Positions 37,171 through 47,560 of a stretch of DNA of 64,000 bases are shown here, in pieces. The position numbers were made by a program, and so were the translations under genes. Every line of letters starts with the position of its first letter. The stretch's first letter is position 1. This stretch comes from Strix aluco. Its lineage: Eukaryota > Chordata > Aves > Strigiformes > Strigidae. The stretch covers positions 39,074,180 to 39,138,179 of the forward strand of contig NC_133932.1 of NCBI RefSeq assembly GCF_031877795.1, read 5' to 3'. The notes under the pieces are model-generated. The model had not been told where the DNA came from and ran no database searches. It saw only the letters and a list, made by a program, of their open reading frames with translations.

Positions 37171-39304
37171 TAAAAGCAAAAAGCTGGGCACGTAAACCAA
37201 TATTAGATGCATAGGTTAAAATGTTCTAATATTTTTAAAGAATACTTTACCATTTTTGGAGTAATTTGGACACCAGAGTGATAATCTAAGGATGAACAGC
37301 TGGAGGCAAAGCTTCAAAGCCCTAAGTTCAAAATCATATCCTTGCATTCAGCACATCTTTTTTTTTTTACTGTTTAGGAAGAGGTCTGAAAAATGACTGC
37401 CCTAGTACTATCTAATATTGTCTTTCTTCATTACCGAAAAGTTAAAAGGCAGAAGGATGAGAGAGGCTTAGCACACCTTTGTGCAACAAGTTTTGGCAGG
37501 GGTTCCTCCCTCTCCAAGATAGGAATGAAGGAAATACTATTAACTAGTTTCCAGATTATCCTTAAGGTATTTCTGGAAAATATAGTGAAATAAACTGTCT
37601 CCTCCAACAAAAGCACTGGTGGTCTCCAACGGGAGTAAGCCATCTTCTCAGGAGCACTTTGTAACTCAGTAGAGACTTCCAGGTGTTCTTAGTTTTCCTT
37701 TGTTGCCTTCCAGACAGGATGCATTTTTTTTGCAGGTGTACCACTGGAGGTCACTCATACACTAATAAACAGTACAGTGCTGCAGGGGAAAAAGTAATTA
37801 TCCAAAAATGAACTCAGCTTGACCTGAAGATTACTTTAAAATGCATGTGAGTTGGGAAATATGTTGTGCAGGTATTTCTCAAATTTACAGTAGAATATAT
37901 TAGAACTAGCAAGTAAACTAATTATTTTTAGTGTTTTATAAAAAGACAAAAAAACCCCAACATTAGCAAGCCAAGTTTGCTTTGATCTAGCTACAGTAAT
38001 AATGGAAATGCAGCTCTTCTCTGCCAAAGAAAGCAAAAGGAGGAAAAGATAACCGCCTATAAAAGTGTTCACTGAAGTCACATCAGTGTGACAAGAAACT
38101 GCAAACAGAAGGACACGTAGATAGTAGGGGAAAGATTGCATGGGAATTTTCTCACTATGACATTTCTGATAGAAGAAAAATTGCAGAGAAGAAGTAATAG
38201 ACGTTATTTCATATGACTCCTTTCCTTCACTTTCTGTTAATTCATTTTTATCTCTAACTTTCAAACTTCTGACATATCTTTGCTGAAATTGTGAGTTGTA
38301 GAGAAAAGGAATTTGTTAAAACGTTTTCTGTCTTTTTCCTAAACTAAAATTTTAGTATAGATTTCCTGCTCTGAGGTGAATAATAAGAAAATGTGAGTCC
38401 TGTTTCAGCAATATCAGTACAACATCTCCTATCCCAACTGGGCCAAAACCGGTCATTTTACTTCAAAAACAAACTGCTACTGGCTGGCAACTCTCTACCT
38501 CAGGCTCCAGGCCCATCAACATTTGTACCAATATTTCCACAGTATGAGAAAGTCAATTAAAGTCAGACAGATACATATGTCAATAATAAAAGTATTGCTT
38601 ACATATTATCAGGAAAAATTGTTTCAGAGCAGCTTTATTCACCTGCAGGAGAAAATATGTCTATGGCATTTAGTGCATGTACAAAATTTTGTGCAGCTCT
38701 GCCTTGCTCTGTACTTTTAACTTGCTATTTATATAATGTAATTTGATTCTGGTTGCTTCTAGGGGCCTTCTGCAGCTGTTATCTCCTGCTGGCTGCTTCC
38801 TGATTGACAGGTTCTTGATTTAAAAGGAGCTGCATGTTCAGTTGTTAACTGTCTGCTGATTAGGGGGTGCTGGACTGCTTTTTGTCTGCTGTGTAGGGAT
38901 GCTTATTCAGCTGGGAGATGGGAATACAACAAGCAGAGCTTTTGGTAATTTGCGTCGGTGCTGGGGAAAGGCAGAAACTCTCCTCCAAACAGTGTGGGAC
39001 TGTGCAACACCAGCGTTGATGCGCTACTGGGCCTGATCTCCAGCACCAGTGAAGAAAGTACCCTTGACATGTCAGTGGTGACGGCCTAGACAGGGCTTGG
39101 GCACCAGGATGTTGTGCATGAGTCTCTCATGGGGCTGGGGGTGATGGGTTCCTCCCCTGGGGAAGGTGTGCAGTGATCCAGGTGCTGTGTGTTCAAGGAC
39201 ACATACCTTAAGTGTATGTAAACAAATGGATCCAGCCAGTGAAAAAAAAGGAGGAGCTAGGAACTGTTCCGTGTGCACATGCAGAACTGTGACATCCCTG
39301 GAAA

Positions 39305-39975
39305 AACTGAAACATGATGGGACAGCTCACACAGTGGAGCCCTCCAATGAACGAAGGGCTTAGTAAAGACAGAAAGGGAAAACGAGGAGAATTTTCCTCT
39401 ATGTGAAGAAGCCACTTGAGTGCATGGAGCTCTTTTATACTATGGACAACATGCTGGTTGAGAGCTTGTGGATCAGTGAGGGTGTTCAGTGTGGCATAGC
39501 ATTGGGAATTTGTTACAGATCCACTTCCTCGCCCTGATCAGTTGACAGTCTCCTTTAAACAGCTTAAGGAAAACCACATGGTAAATATGAAACTTGGGAC
39601 TGAGCTGCAACACAAAAAAAAGAAAACAAGTAGTATACAGAAAGTGGGAACAAAAACAGACTGCAAAAAAAGAATTTAAAAACAGTGCACCAGTGTGTTA
39701 GGAAAGCAAAATTCAGTTTGAGTTCAAACTGGCCAGTTTAGGGCAATAAGAATAGCTTCTACAGCTACATGATCAATTAAAAAAAAAAAAGGCAAGGAAA
39801 ATGTAGGCCTGTAATTGGTGGTCTAGTGACAGGGGATACAGATAGAGCTGGAAGGCCCATGCTGCCTTTGTCTTTGTCTTCACAAGCAAGACCCCCAGGT
39901 CTCTGTGCCCAGAGGAAGGATTCAAGGAAGAGAAGAACTAGCAGCAGTGGGAGAAGATTGAGTTTGCTTCTGCAA
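39305..39975 (+). repeat. Decayed, internally deleted CR1 ORF2 fragment
   Basis: Phrases in order match the CR1 endonuclease-to-RT coding region as I recall it: CATGATGGGACAGCTCACA, TATGTGAAGAAGCCACTTGAG, GTGCATGGAGCTC, GGTTGAGAGCTTGTGG, AGGGCAATAAGAA, and then TTTGTCTTCACAAGCAAGACCCCCAGG with CTCTGTGCCCAGAGGAAGG. Spacing is shorter than in full elements and the frames are broken. It is an old copy, unrelated to the nearby 3' tail. Confidence 0.6.
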
Positions 39976-40136
39976 ATTTGTGAGGAGACAACTTCAGGAA
40001 TCCAGAATAATCCCATTCTGAATTCAACAACTGACTACCTGCTACATGGAATAAAGAAAGTTGTTGTGAGACTGCACACTCCAGGATCATAAAAGTTTCA
40101 GAGATATATATTTCAGACAGAAGAGTAACAGAAATG

Positions 40137-40142
40137 TTTATT
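40137..40142 (-). terminator. RSPH1 polyadenylation signal AATAAA
   Basis: TTTATT on the plus strand reads AATAAA on the minus strand, 107 nt beyond the RSPH1 stop codon. It is the likely 3' end of the transcript. Confidence 0.65.
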
Positions 40143-40248
40143 CAAACTATCTTAACTCAGCCTTTTATGAATAAAAACACTGCAAGTTTACTCAATGATT
40201 TACTCTGAAATTTCCTTTTTTAGGCTCTTCATCTTTAGTTGTATTCAA

Positions 40249-42821
40249 TTACTCTGCTTCCTTTGATTCATCCTCCTTATCCTCTAAACTAGCAGTTCCT
40301 ATGGAGGGAAAAGAAAGACAGGACATAGAGATGCATTTTATTATAAAATACTGGAAAGTAATCCAGGTAACCTAAAAGATAATTCCAGGACTATGCTGTC
40401 TACCTCAGTCCTTCTTCCCCACTGCCTTTCACTGCCAGTACTTGAATTTAACTGTTATACATTGTTTGTCAGCTGCTAGACAGACTCGGTACACACATAC
40501 TGACTGTCAGCCAGACCATATGTAACTCTGGAATAGCCAAAAATGTCTCCTATTTAGACAATATCATAAGAAACATGGAGCAAGAAGGATGGAATTCCTG
40601 TGTGGAAAAAAATGATGGTAATGGGACAGAGAATACAAGGCTGCAAGAAAACAGATTTTGTTACATCTGCTCTTCACATTATGCATATTTTCTTCAAATC
40701 ATTTCCTCTTACTATAACTTAATCTTGCTAAACATAAAGGCAAGGGGAACAATATGTTGCCTAATTAATTATAGATGTAGAACTATGCTGAAAAATGTAT
40801 AAAATCATCCAACTTTCTGATTCTAGAAATAAAGAGCTGGAAGGAGCTTTGAGAACATGTATCACATTCCTATGTTTTCATGCATTGGTATCTGCAACTA
40901 CACTGTCTCTGACAGATACTTGAGTCCATTTGCCCTTTAAAGAAAAAAAAACTACAAAAAGCAATGAGGATACTAGAACTGTTTCATTGTGGTAGGCCAG
41001 AAAATTTATTAGAATCAAGTTCAGTCAAAATGGTTATCTGAGTCCAAGAGCCTTTGAGACAGACAAGGCTCAATGAACTCTTGCCAAATTCAAAGCAGAG
41101 CTATGCAGGAAAACTGCAGTCCTACACACCAGATCAGCCAGCTGGCTAGTCTGCCCTGAAGCAGGAGAGCACCTTCAGAGGTGATGGGTAAAAAATGAGA
41201 GCAAATAAACTACAAAAATTCCAAGAGCTGACCTAAATGTTTACTGTGGATTTCCAGGCATTTTCTCATGGTTTAATAGTCTTTCTGATCCCTATGGATA
41301 GTGCTTTGCTTTGATTTATTGTAAAATGGACTGATTACAAATGGATAAATTTATCTTATGCTTTCATACATCACATATGTAAGCTTGTAACTGTTAACAC
41401 TTAGTAAATACAAACAAGACAATTGGGTAGAGGCCCATAGGCTTATATAGAATGAATATAGATGCACCCTTTTGTTGCTTCTTAGTATTTTGTATTTAAA
41501 ACAGTCTTCTGAACTGCCTGGAAAAAAACCTGAACATCTGAATTTCAAATCTCTTTGGTTTGTGGGAGAAGCAAATCAGCCTCAGACTGTTCAAACCATG
41601 ATGCATAACAATCCTGAAATTTGTTTCTTCAGATTTGTTTTGCCTGCTTCAGTTCAGTTGAGACAATAAGAATACACAGTTCCATTCATGAGAGAAAAGT
41701 GCTCAAAACCCCCTGAATTTCCCAGTGTCTGAAATCTTCTTTCTCATTTTTGCACAAAAAAAAGTTTGCAAATGCAATCACTTACAAACTCAGCTCTGCA
41801 AGTTCTGTCAACTGTACATGCATAGATAACACTGCACAGAAGTGTCACTTCTGATTTGTACTGTTACAGTATAGGAACTTGACGTCTATAGAGGACTGCC
41901 CCTGTTATGAAAGGTAGAGATTCTTCAGCTTCATAATGGACCTCTCACAGCAGCAGCATGACTTCAGCTGATTGATATATATAATTTCAAACCCTGATTT
42001 CTAATTGAAGAATGAGCATGTATGTCCCATTCCTCACCTGGATCCTCCTGATCTTTGTCTTCTTCCTCTCTGCTTCCCTCATCTTCCTCTCCTGCATCCC
42101 TTCCTGGGCTAAAAACTTCACTGGATACTTCATGAAGCGAAGGCTCATCATCCCTACCCTCAGTAGGCTCATCAGTGACTGAAACATGACACATTAGAAA
42201 TACAGAAGAAAAATAATTTTTACAAATTTGCACTCCGCCATTGTTTTCATGCAGTAGCTAATAACTGCTACCAAAGTCCGCAGTCTTTACTCACACGAGA
42301 AATCCCATAAAATTTTCTGTAACTGTTTATAATCAAGTTTGTATAACAGGCCATGATATAAACTAAAATGATTCACAGGCTTCCCAAGACAGTTGTATCT
42401 CATTATGCTATGCAAGATAAAACAGACACATATATATTGTGCAGTTTATGAACTGACTTAGAAGTTCCTATCATTCAATATGTAGTAAATTATAAGAAGA
42501 AAAAAAAAAAAACAAAAAAAAAAACCTCTCACACTACTTGATACTAAACCTGAAAAACACGGTTTCAGGGGATAGTCAAACCAAGGAGTTTCCATCTGTC
42601 CAGCAGAACAAACCTTCAACTGATGGTATTGTCTTCTCTTCAGTTACTGCTGCTGCTGCTCTTTCTTCCATTGCTTCTGCTGCTGCTGCATCTAGGGAGG
42701 CTTCTCTGGGAGAAGGTGGGTTTTCCCCATGGGGAGTCCAGAGTGTTAATTTGGTAATTTCTGATGCTTTCCATTTTGGTCCAATGAGTAATGAGGGTTC
42801 CTCCTCTTCCTCTCCTTTATC
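40249..42821 (-). other. RSPH1: RSPH1 exons 7-9: acidic, low-complexity tail
   Basis: Exon 7 encodes [20 protein letters not shown] and later [16 protein letters not shown], where two GCA-codon runs give Ala 235-238 and 245-248. Exon 8 encodes an Asp/Glu-rich stretch ([20 protein letters not shown]). Exon 9 encodes only 16 residues before TAA at 40249-40251. The acidic tail is typical of RSPH1; the Ala runs are repeat-derived and likely lineage-variable. Confidence 0.9.
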
Positions 42822-45800
42822 CTAGAAGACAACTCATGAAATCCAGCATCTCATCTTAAAAGTATTAAGGGAATAACTAAGATGATGGTTTTGTGTACTA
42901 AAACCTCTTTATCTGGGCTCAAAGCAGCAATGACATGGCCTTTTACAGTATTTACAGGCAGAGGAACTTCAGCAGCCACAAATCTTGGAAGTGAACTACA
43001 CTTTCAACCTTGATGAAGTCAGTTGACTATTACTAATGATCACTGCTTGCCAGCTTGCTTTCTTTAAGGTAAAATTTTGTCTCTCCCTTAAACAGAATGG
43101 CTGCAAGGGGGCTATCAACTATGTCTCCACTTCTGTGCCTGTCTATAGCATAACAGTGGCAAATAAGACCTGATGCTCTGTCTGATAGAGTGGCAAAACA
43201 GCTCTCTGCCTCAATCCTTGCTTAGGGAAGACCTTGGAATGAATCTAGGAAGCAGTAAGGTGCTGCACAAATCTTACGTTTTTGAAAATTGAAGATAAAT
43301 TTTTTTTATTTAAAAAAATCATGCTTTATTTTATCCAAATATGAAGGAGTCTTAGTAATGGAATCAGTATCTGTATTGCAAGCTAATTTCTTTTAATTTT
43401 TTTTTCAAATGGGCCGTGTTCTGCAATTATTTCAACTAAAGCAGAGGCAAAATTTAATCTTACTTTAGTGACAGCACTGTCCCTTGCTTTACACAGTCAC
43501 TACAGCATTGACATGAGAAGAAATTATTGTTCCTGAGAGTAATGATTTTCAGAAGCTGAGTGCTTAACCTTGGGTTCTTAAATTCATGTTTAAACTCCCA
43601 CATCAATGGCCCAATATTCCAAAATCAGCACATCCAACAATTCTCAACAGAATTGAGGATACTAAATACACATCACTTTGGATACTCATATGAATCTGAT
43701 ACTTAATTTGAGGATCTCTTGCTTTTAGCCAAAAAAGGAAAACAGTCTCCATGTTTTACAAATCTCTATCACTAACAATAGGAATTTTGTTATTATTTTG
43801 TCCTTGCCTTAAGAAACAATTGCTGTATTTGCTGCATTGGAGAATTTTCAAAGAGTGTGTAACAAAGTGGACTATAGGCTAAATGTAAGGACAAATACAT
43901 CTACATTCTTCTGTGGTTTGAAACTACAAATGTTTTGGGAAGGTCCTGATTCTTCTAAACTTTAAGCAGAAAGGACTTCTGTCTGCAAGTAGTGCAAAAA
44001 TCACACCTTGTATTTGTCAAAGCTTACACAGTAGAGAAGCTAAAGAAAAAAGCAAAATGAAACCTCATTTGGTTCTTAAGAATGCATGAGTTTCTACCCT
44101 TTTTTGACTGGTTAGATCTATTTTAACATCAGTGTCTATAAGGCATTTTATAGATTACTCAACAATAGATTTGATTTACTGAGTTCTCTGATATTCAGCA
44201 TAATTTGCACTATTTCTTTTACCTGCTCTGATTGTATGTATTCACCATGCTGTTCACATCCAATATCAAAGACATATTTCCCATGACCTACAGGCTGCAC
44301 AAAAATACAAAAAAGTCATCAGAACTATAAAGTTAATACATTCTAAGCATCTAAATGTAAAATATGCTTTACTACAAAATGCATAGTTGATAACAATCTA
44401 GTTTGAAAGCAAAGTTGCAGAGAAACTTGGCATTCTGTCCTACAGATTAATTCTGTTTCATATGTTACACTTATGGTACAAGAAATACTACAAAAGATCA
44501 GGAGCCTAGATTCTTATTTTAAGTGGAAACATATCATATTAAGGCAATTCCATGCTAACTGTTCAGGTGAATAGAGTTTTCTGGCACACTTACATTTCCA
44601 TTCAAAAACTTGCCCTTAAATCTATGGTTTAGGTGGATAAGTTCAGCTTCTCCTTCCTGGCTTCCATTTACCCAGCCACCAACATACTTAGAACCTGTGT
44701 CTTTATAGACATATGTACCTTGCCCGTGCCTAAGGAGAAAATAATAATTTTGCTTTACATTACTGAATATTAAGAATTTAAGATGTTATACTTAAGGTAT
44801 TAAAACTGTATTATTTAAGTAGCTGAAATGACTCCAGCTGGACTAAATTCCCAAGATCATCCAGTAGCTCGTGATTTGCTGCAGTCAGCCATGCTTTGAA
44901 AATGACCTTGGTGTGTTAACGCCATTGGGTGACTTGAAACATCACTGTAAGAACAAAACAAACCTATTGTGGTTAAACCATTCTCCAGTATAGGTGTCTC
45001 CATTTGCATACGTATACTCTCCATAGCCATGTCTCTGGTCATTCACCCAGTCACCTTTAATGAGAATACAATAAAAACAGTGAGACGTGGTTTATTGCAC
45101 TGTGTCATATAATGGTCAGTTTGTAAAGTTATCCTACATGAATTATTAGAGAAGGAGAAGAAAGCTATGACACCGTTGTGATTCCTTACACCATTCCTTA
45201 CTCTAAACCCTTGCTCTTTTTTCTCTGTCTCTCTCCACGCATACGTATGCAGTTGCCTGACCTCCCTTTCATTTAGTCCATCACAGTCTGTCTGCATTAT
45301 TACTCTCCATTACCATTATGAACACAAGAAGCCATGTAACATCCTGTTCCTACCTTTAAATTTGGTAATGTATTACAGTTGCATTAGATAATGTGACATT
45401 CCCACTCCAATAAAAAAAGGGACTACTTTAGTTTGACTCATTTGCTAAAACTGTATGTCAGTCCTGGGGCATATATACTCAAAAGGATGGTCTTCTATTC
45501 AAACATAGAAGAAATTAAAGAACAAACCAAACCAAACCAAACCACAGGTGCATATGCTCCTGTATGGCAAATGGTTCCTCTTTTTGCTCTCTGCTTTTAG
45601 CCCTCACAATGTGAATGTTCTTTCTTGCCTAGCTTAGAAAGGAGGGGGGGAAATACTGTCCCCTGAAGCCTAACTGATAGAGTGTTTCTTCTCCTGGAAG
45701 AAGAGAAACAATGCAAGTTTCAACTTCTTCAAACTTCAGAGACATCCCAATCCCTGAGTAAGTAAGTGCTCTAATCAGTAGACTATTTTTTTTAAATGGA

Positions 45801-47221
45801 CCTAATAAAGTCCTGAAATTCTTTATACTGAACACATCTGTGGTTCTAATCATCATTCAGAAATAAGTAACTATATTCTCTTCTATGAAGATTGAGCTGA
45901 TTTGTAAAAGATACTTAATACTTCTCATGACTTGGAACACCCCACTTGAAAGGAGGACATGACAAGAACAAACTGCTACTAAACACCACACTTCTCACAA
46001 TAATCAACATAAATCTCCATAAATAAAACCCACACTTCTCAAAGCTTGTAGTAAAAAAAAAAAAAAAAGGGGGGGGGGAATAAAAGGGAAACATTTTGTA
46101 CCAAATTTATCTTAAAAGAACACATTCTCGATTCACCATCTCCTTGCATTTGGAGGGTTCGGGAGGGGTGTTCAGAGGGAATGTGTCCTTTCAGTTACAG
46201 AAATCCTTGCAACTGTGTTCAGTGTTTTACCTTCATATTTTGATCCATCTGGATAAAAAAATATACCCTGGCCATGCTTTTTGTTTTGAAGATACTGTCC
46301 AGTGTAGTAAGTGCCGTTTTTAAATCTGTAGGTCCCCTGAAACATATTTGGTATAGATAAAATACTTGTCAGTTCTCACTCTTGTTTTAGCATAGTGCCC
46401 AAACAAACAGAACTGCTTAAACATAAGCACTACCACTGCCTTTTGTCACCATCTTACCCGTCCGCTTCTGAAACCATGTTTATATTCTCCATCGTATGTA
46501 TCACCATTGGGTAGACGTGCTTTTCCATGACCATGTCGCTCACCTTCTGAATTGCGTTCACCATCATACTCCTGATCCAATGTGGAAAAAAAAAAATTGT
46601 TTAAGAGGGCTAGACCTGACTGAACCTAACCCCATTAGACAGAGGAAAACAGGTATTTGCTCAAAGCTGCCCCAATTCGGCTTGAATCGGAGACTGCAGG
46701 AGCACCTGGCCAACACCTGTTCTGCCTACGCAGCCGCTTTCATCAGATCCTGGCACCCCGAGGCTTCCCTCCCTTGCTGGCCCCGGCTGGAAGGGCCGGA
46801 TGATGACTTGTTTCTAGCCGGTGGAGAAAGTTAGGCATGTGACATGGCACAGCCCCGCTTCCCAGACTCCCGTGCCCACCGAGGAAGCGCCCCGGGAGCT
46901 CCCCCGGGCAGGACCCGGCCGGCATACTCGGGGGTTTAATCCCCGCGGCCGGTGGCGTTCGCTGTCCCCCCGTCGCTGGCGCTCCCACACCCTGCCCGAG
47001 CCGCCGGCGGCCTGAAGCCGCTTCCCGCCCCGCTCCTCCCCAGCGCCCCCGGCGGCGGGTGCTCCCCTCGGGGACGGACCCCTCGCCGCAGCAGGGGCCG
47101 GGAGACGGGGCGGGGCCGCCTCCGCCCATGCTGCTGAGCCGCCAGCGGCGCCCCGACCGCCCCTGCGGACCCCGAAATCGGCCTCGGCCTCCTCGGTCCC
47201 CTCCGAGCTCAGGTCCGACAT
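40249..47221 (-). CDS. RSPH1: RSPH1, radial spoke head component 1, complete, 9 coding exons, 322 aa
   Basis: MORN-repeat protein of the radial spoke head in motile 9+2 cilia and sperm tails; human loss causes ciliary dyskinesia. Exons on the complement: 47171-47221, 46458-46571, 46231-46336, 44964-45054, 44594-44729, 44223-44294, 42614-42821, 42038-42178, 40249-40298. They sum to 969 nt with no frame break, ending TAA. The protein starts [13 protein letters not shown], as in the family. MORN-type units follow from residue 19 to about 180 (for example [20 protein letters not shown] and [19 protein letters not shown]). An acidic tail includes PKWKASEIT and a C-terminus ending KEDESKEAE. Human RSPH1 is 309 aa with the same exon plan. 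Extra length comes partly from two Ala4 runs. The promoter is a CpG island with RFX-type sites. Confidence 0.96.
42496..42526 (+). repeat. A-rich tract in an RSPH1 intron
   Basis: A long A run broken by one C, then another A run. In the RSPH1 transcript this is a U-rich tract about 90 nt downstream of the exon 7 donor. Confidence 0.9.
44223..46571 (-). other. RSPH1: RSPH1 exons 2-6: MORN repeat array
   Basis: Successive units have the pattern Y-x-G-x-[WYF] ... HGxGxxxxxxG: [118 protein letters not shown], and a last degenerate [18 protein letters not shown]. Exon borders fall near unit borders. The third unit start (FRSGR) is less canonical than human (KRHGQ). Confidence 0.92.
46053..46078 (+). 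repeat. A16 G10 homopolymer pair in an RSPH1 intron
   Basis: Sixteen A are followed directly by ten G. In the RSPH1 sense strand it reads C10 T16, a pure pyrimidine tract in intron 3. Confidence 0.97.
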
Positions 47222-47236
47222 GGCCGCGGCGTCGCC

Positions 47237-47250
47237 GTCACCGTGGCAAC
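47237..47250 (-). promoter_or_regulatory. RFX X-box, perfect match to consensus
   Basis: The plus strand reads GTCACC-GT-GGCAAC, matching GTNRCC-N(0-3)-RGYAAC at every defined position; read on the minus strand it also has the X-box form (GTTGCC-AC-GGTGAC). It lies 15 nt upstream of the RSPH1 ATG. RFX factors with FOXJ1 drive ciliary genes, so the site fits the function of RSPH1. Confidence 0.7.
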
Positions 47251-47290
47251 CAAGGCGGGCGGGGGAGGGAGGTGCGCGCCGCCGCCGCCT

Positions 47291-47304
47291 GCTGCCATGG
47301 CAAC
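47291..47304 (-). promoter_or_regulatory. Second X-box-like site, one mismatch
   Basis: The plus strand reads GCTGCC-AT-GGCAAC. It is nearly the palindromic X-box, with one base off consensus in one half. It lies 54 bp upstream of the first site, inside the same CpG island. Confidence 0.55.
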
Positions 47305-47560
47305 GCCCGGCGGGGCGCCCCGGGGGCTCGCGCTGCTGTCCCGGGTGCTGAGAGCAACGGGGCGGCCCCGCCCCTCACCGCGGCGGCGGGGCGGGGCAGC
47401 GGCGGGGCCGGGGCCGGGGCCGCGCCCCCCCCGCGCCGCCATCTCACCGCTGAGGAGGGGCGCCGTTACCGCCAGCGGAGGGCCCCGCCGCCCCAGGGGT
47501 ACTCCCGGGCCGGCTGGCGGCTCCGGGCGCAGGAGTCCCGAGAGGGGGATGGCGCCCGCC

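Larger units (their letters stand above)
46820..47560. promoter_or_regulatory. CpG island at the RSPH1 start
   Basis: Very GC-rich and CpG-dense sequence spans RSPH1 exon 1 (47171-47221), part of intron 1, and about 340 bp upstream. The surrounding sequence is AT-rich. It is the RSPH1 promoter by position. Long open frames across it on both strands (for example 47059-47649) are products of GC bias, not genes. Confidence 0.85.

Noticed and set aside
42538-42825. 95-codon plus-strand frame rich in Ser and Ala
   Set aside because: It is the antisense shadow of RSPH1 exon 7, which has matching splice sites and family similarity on the minus strand.
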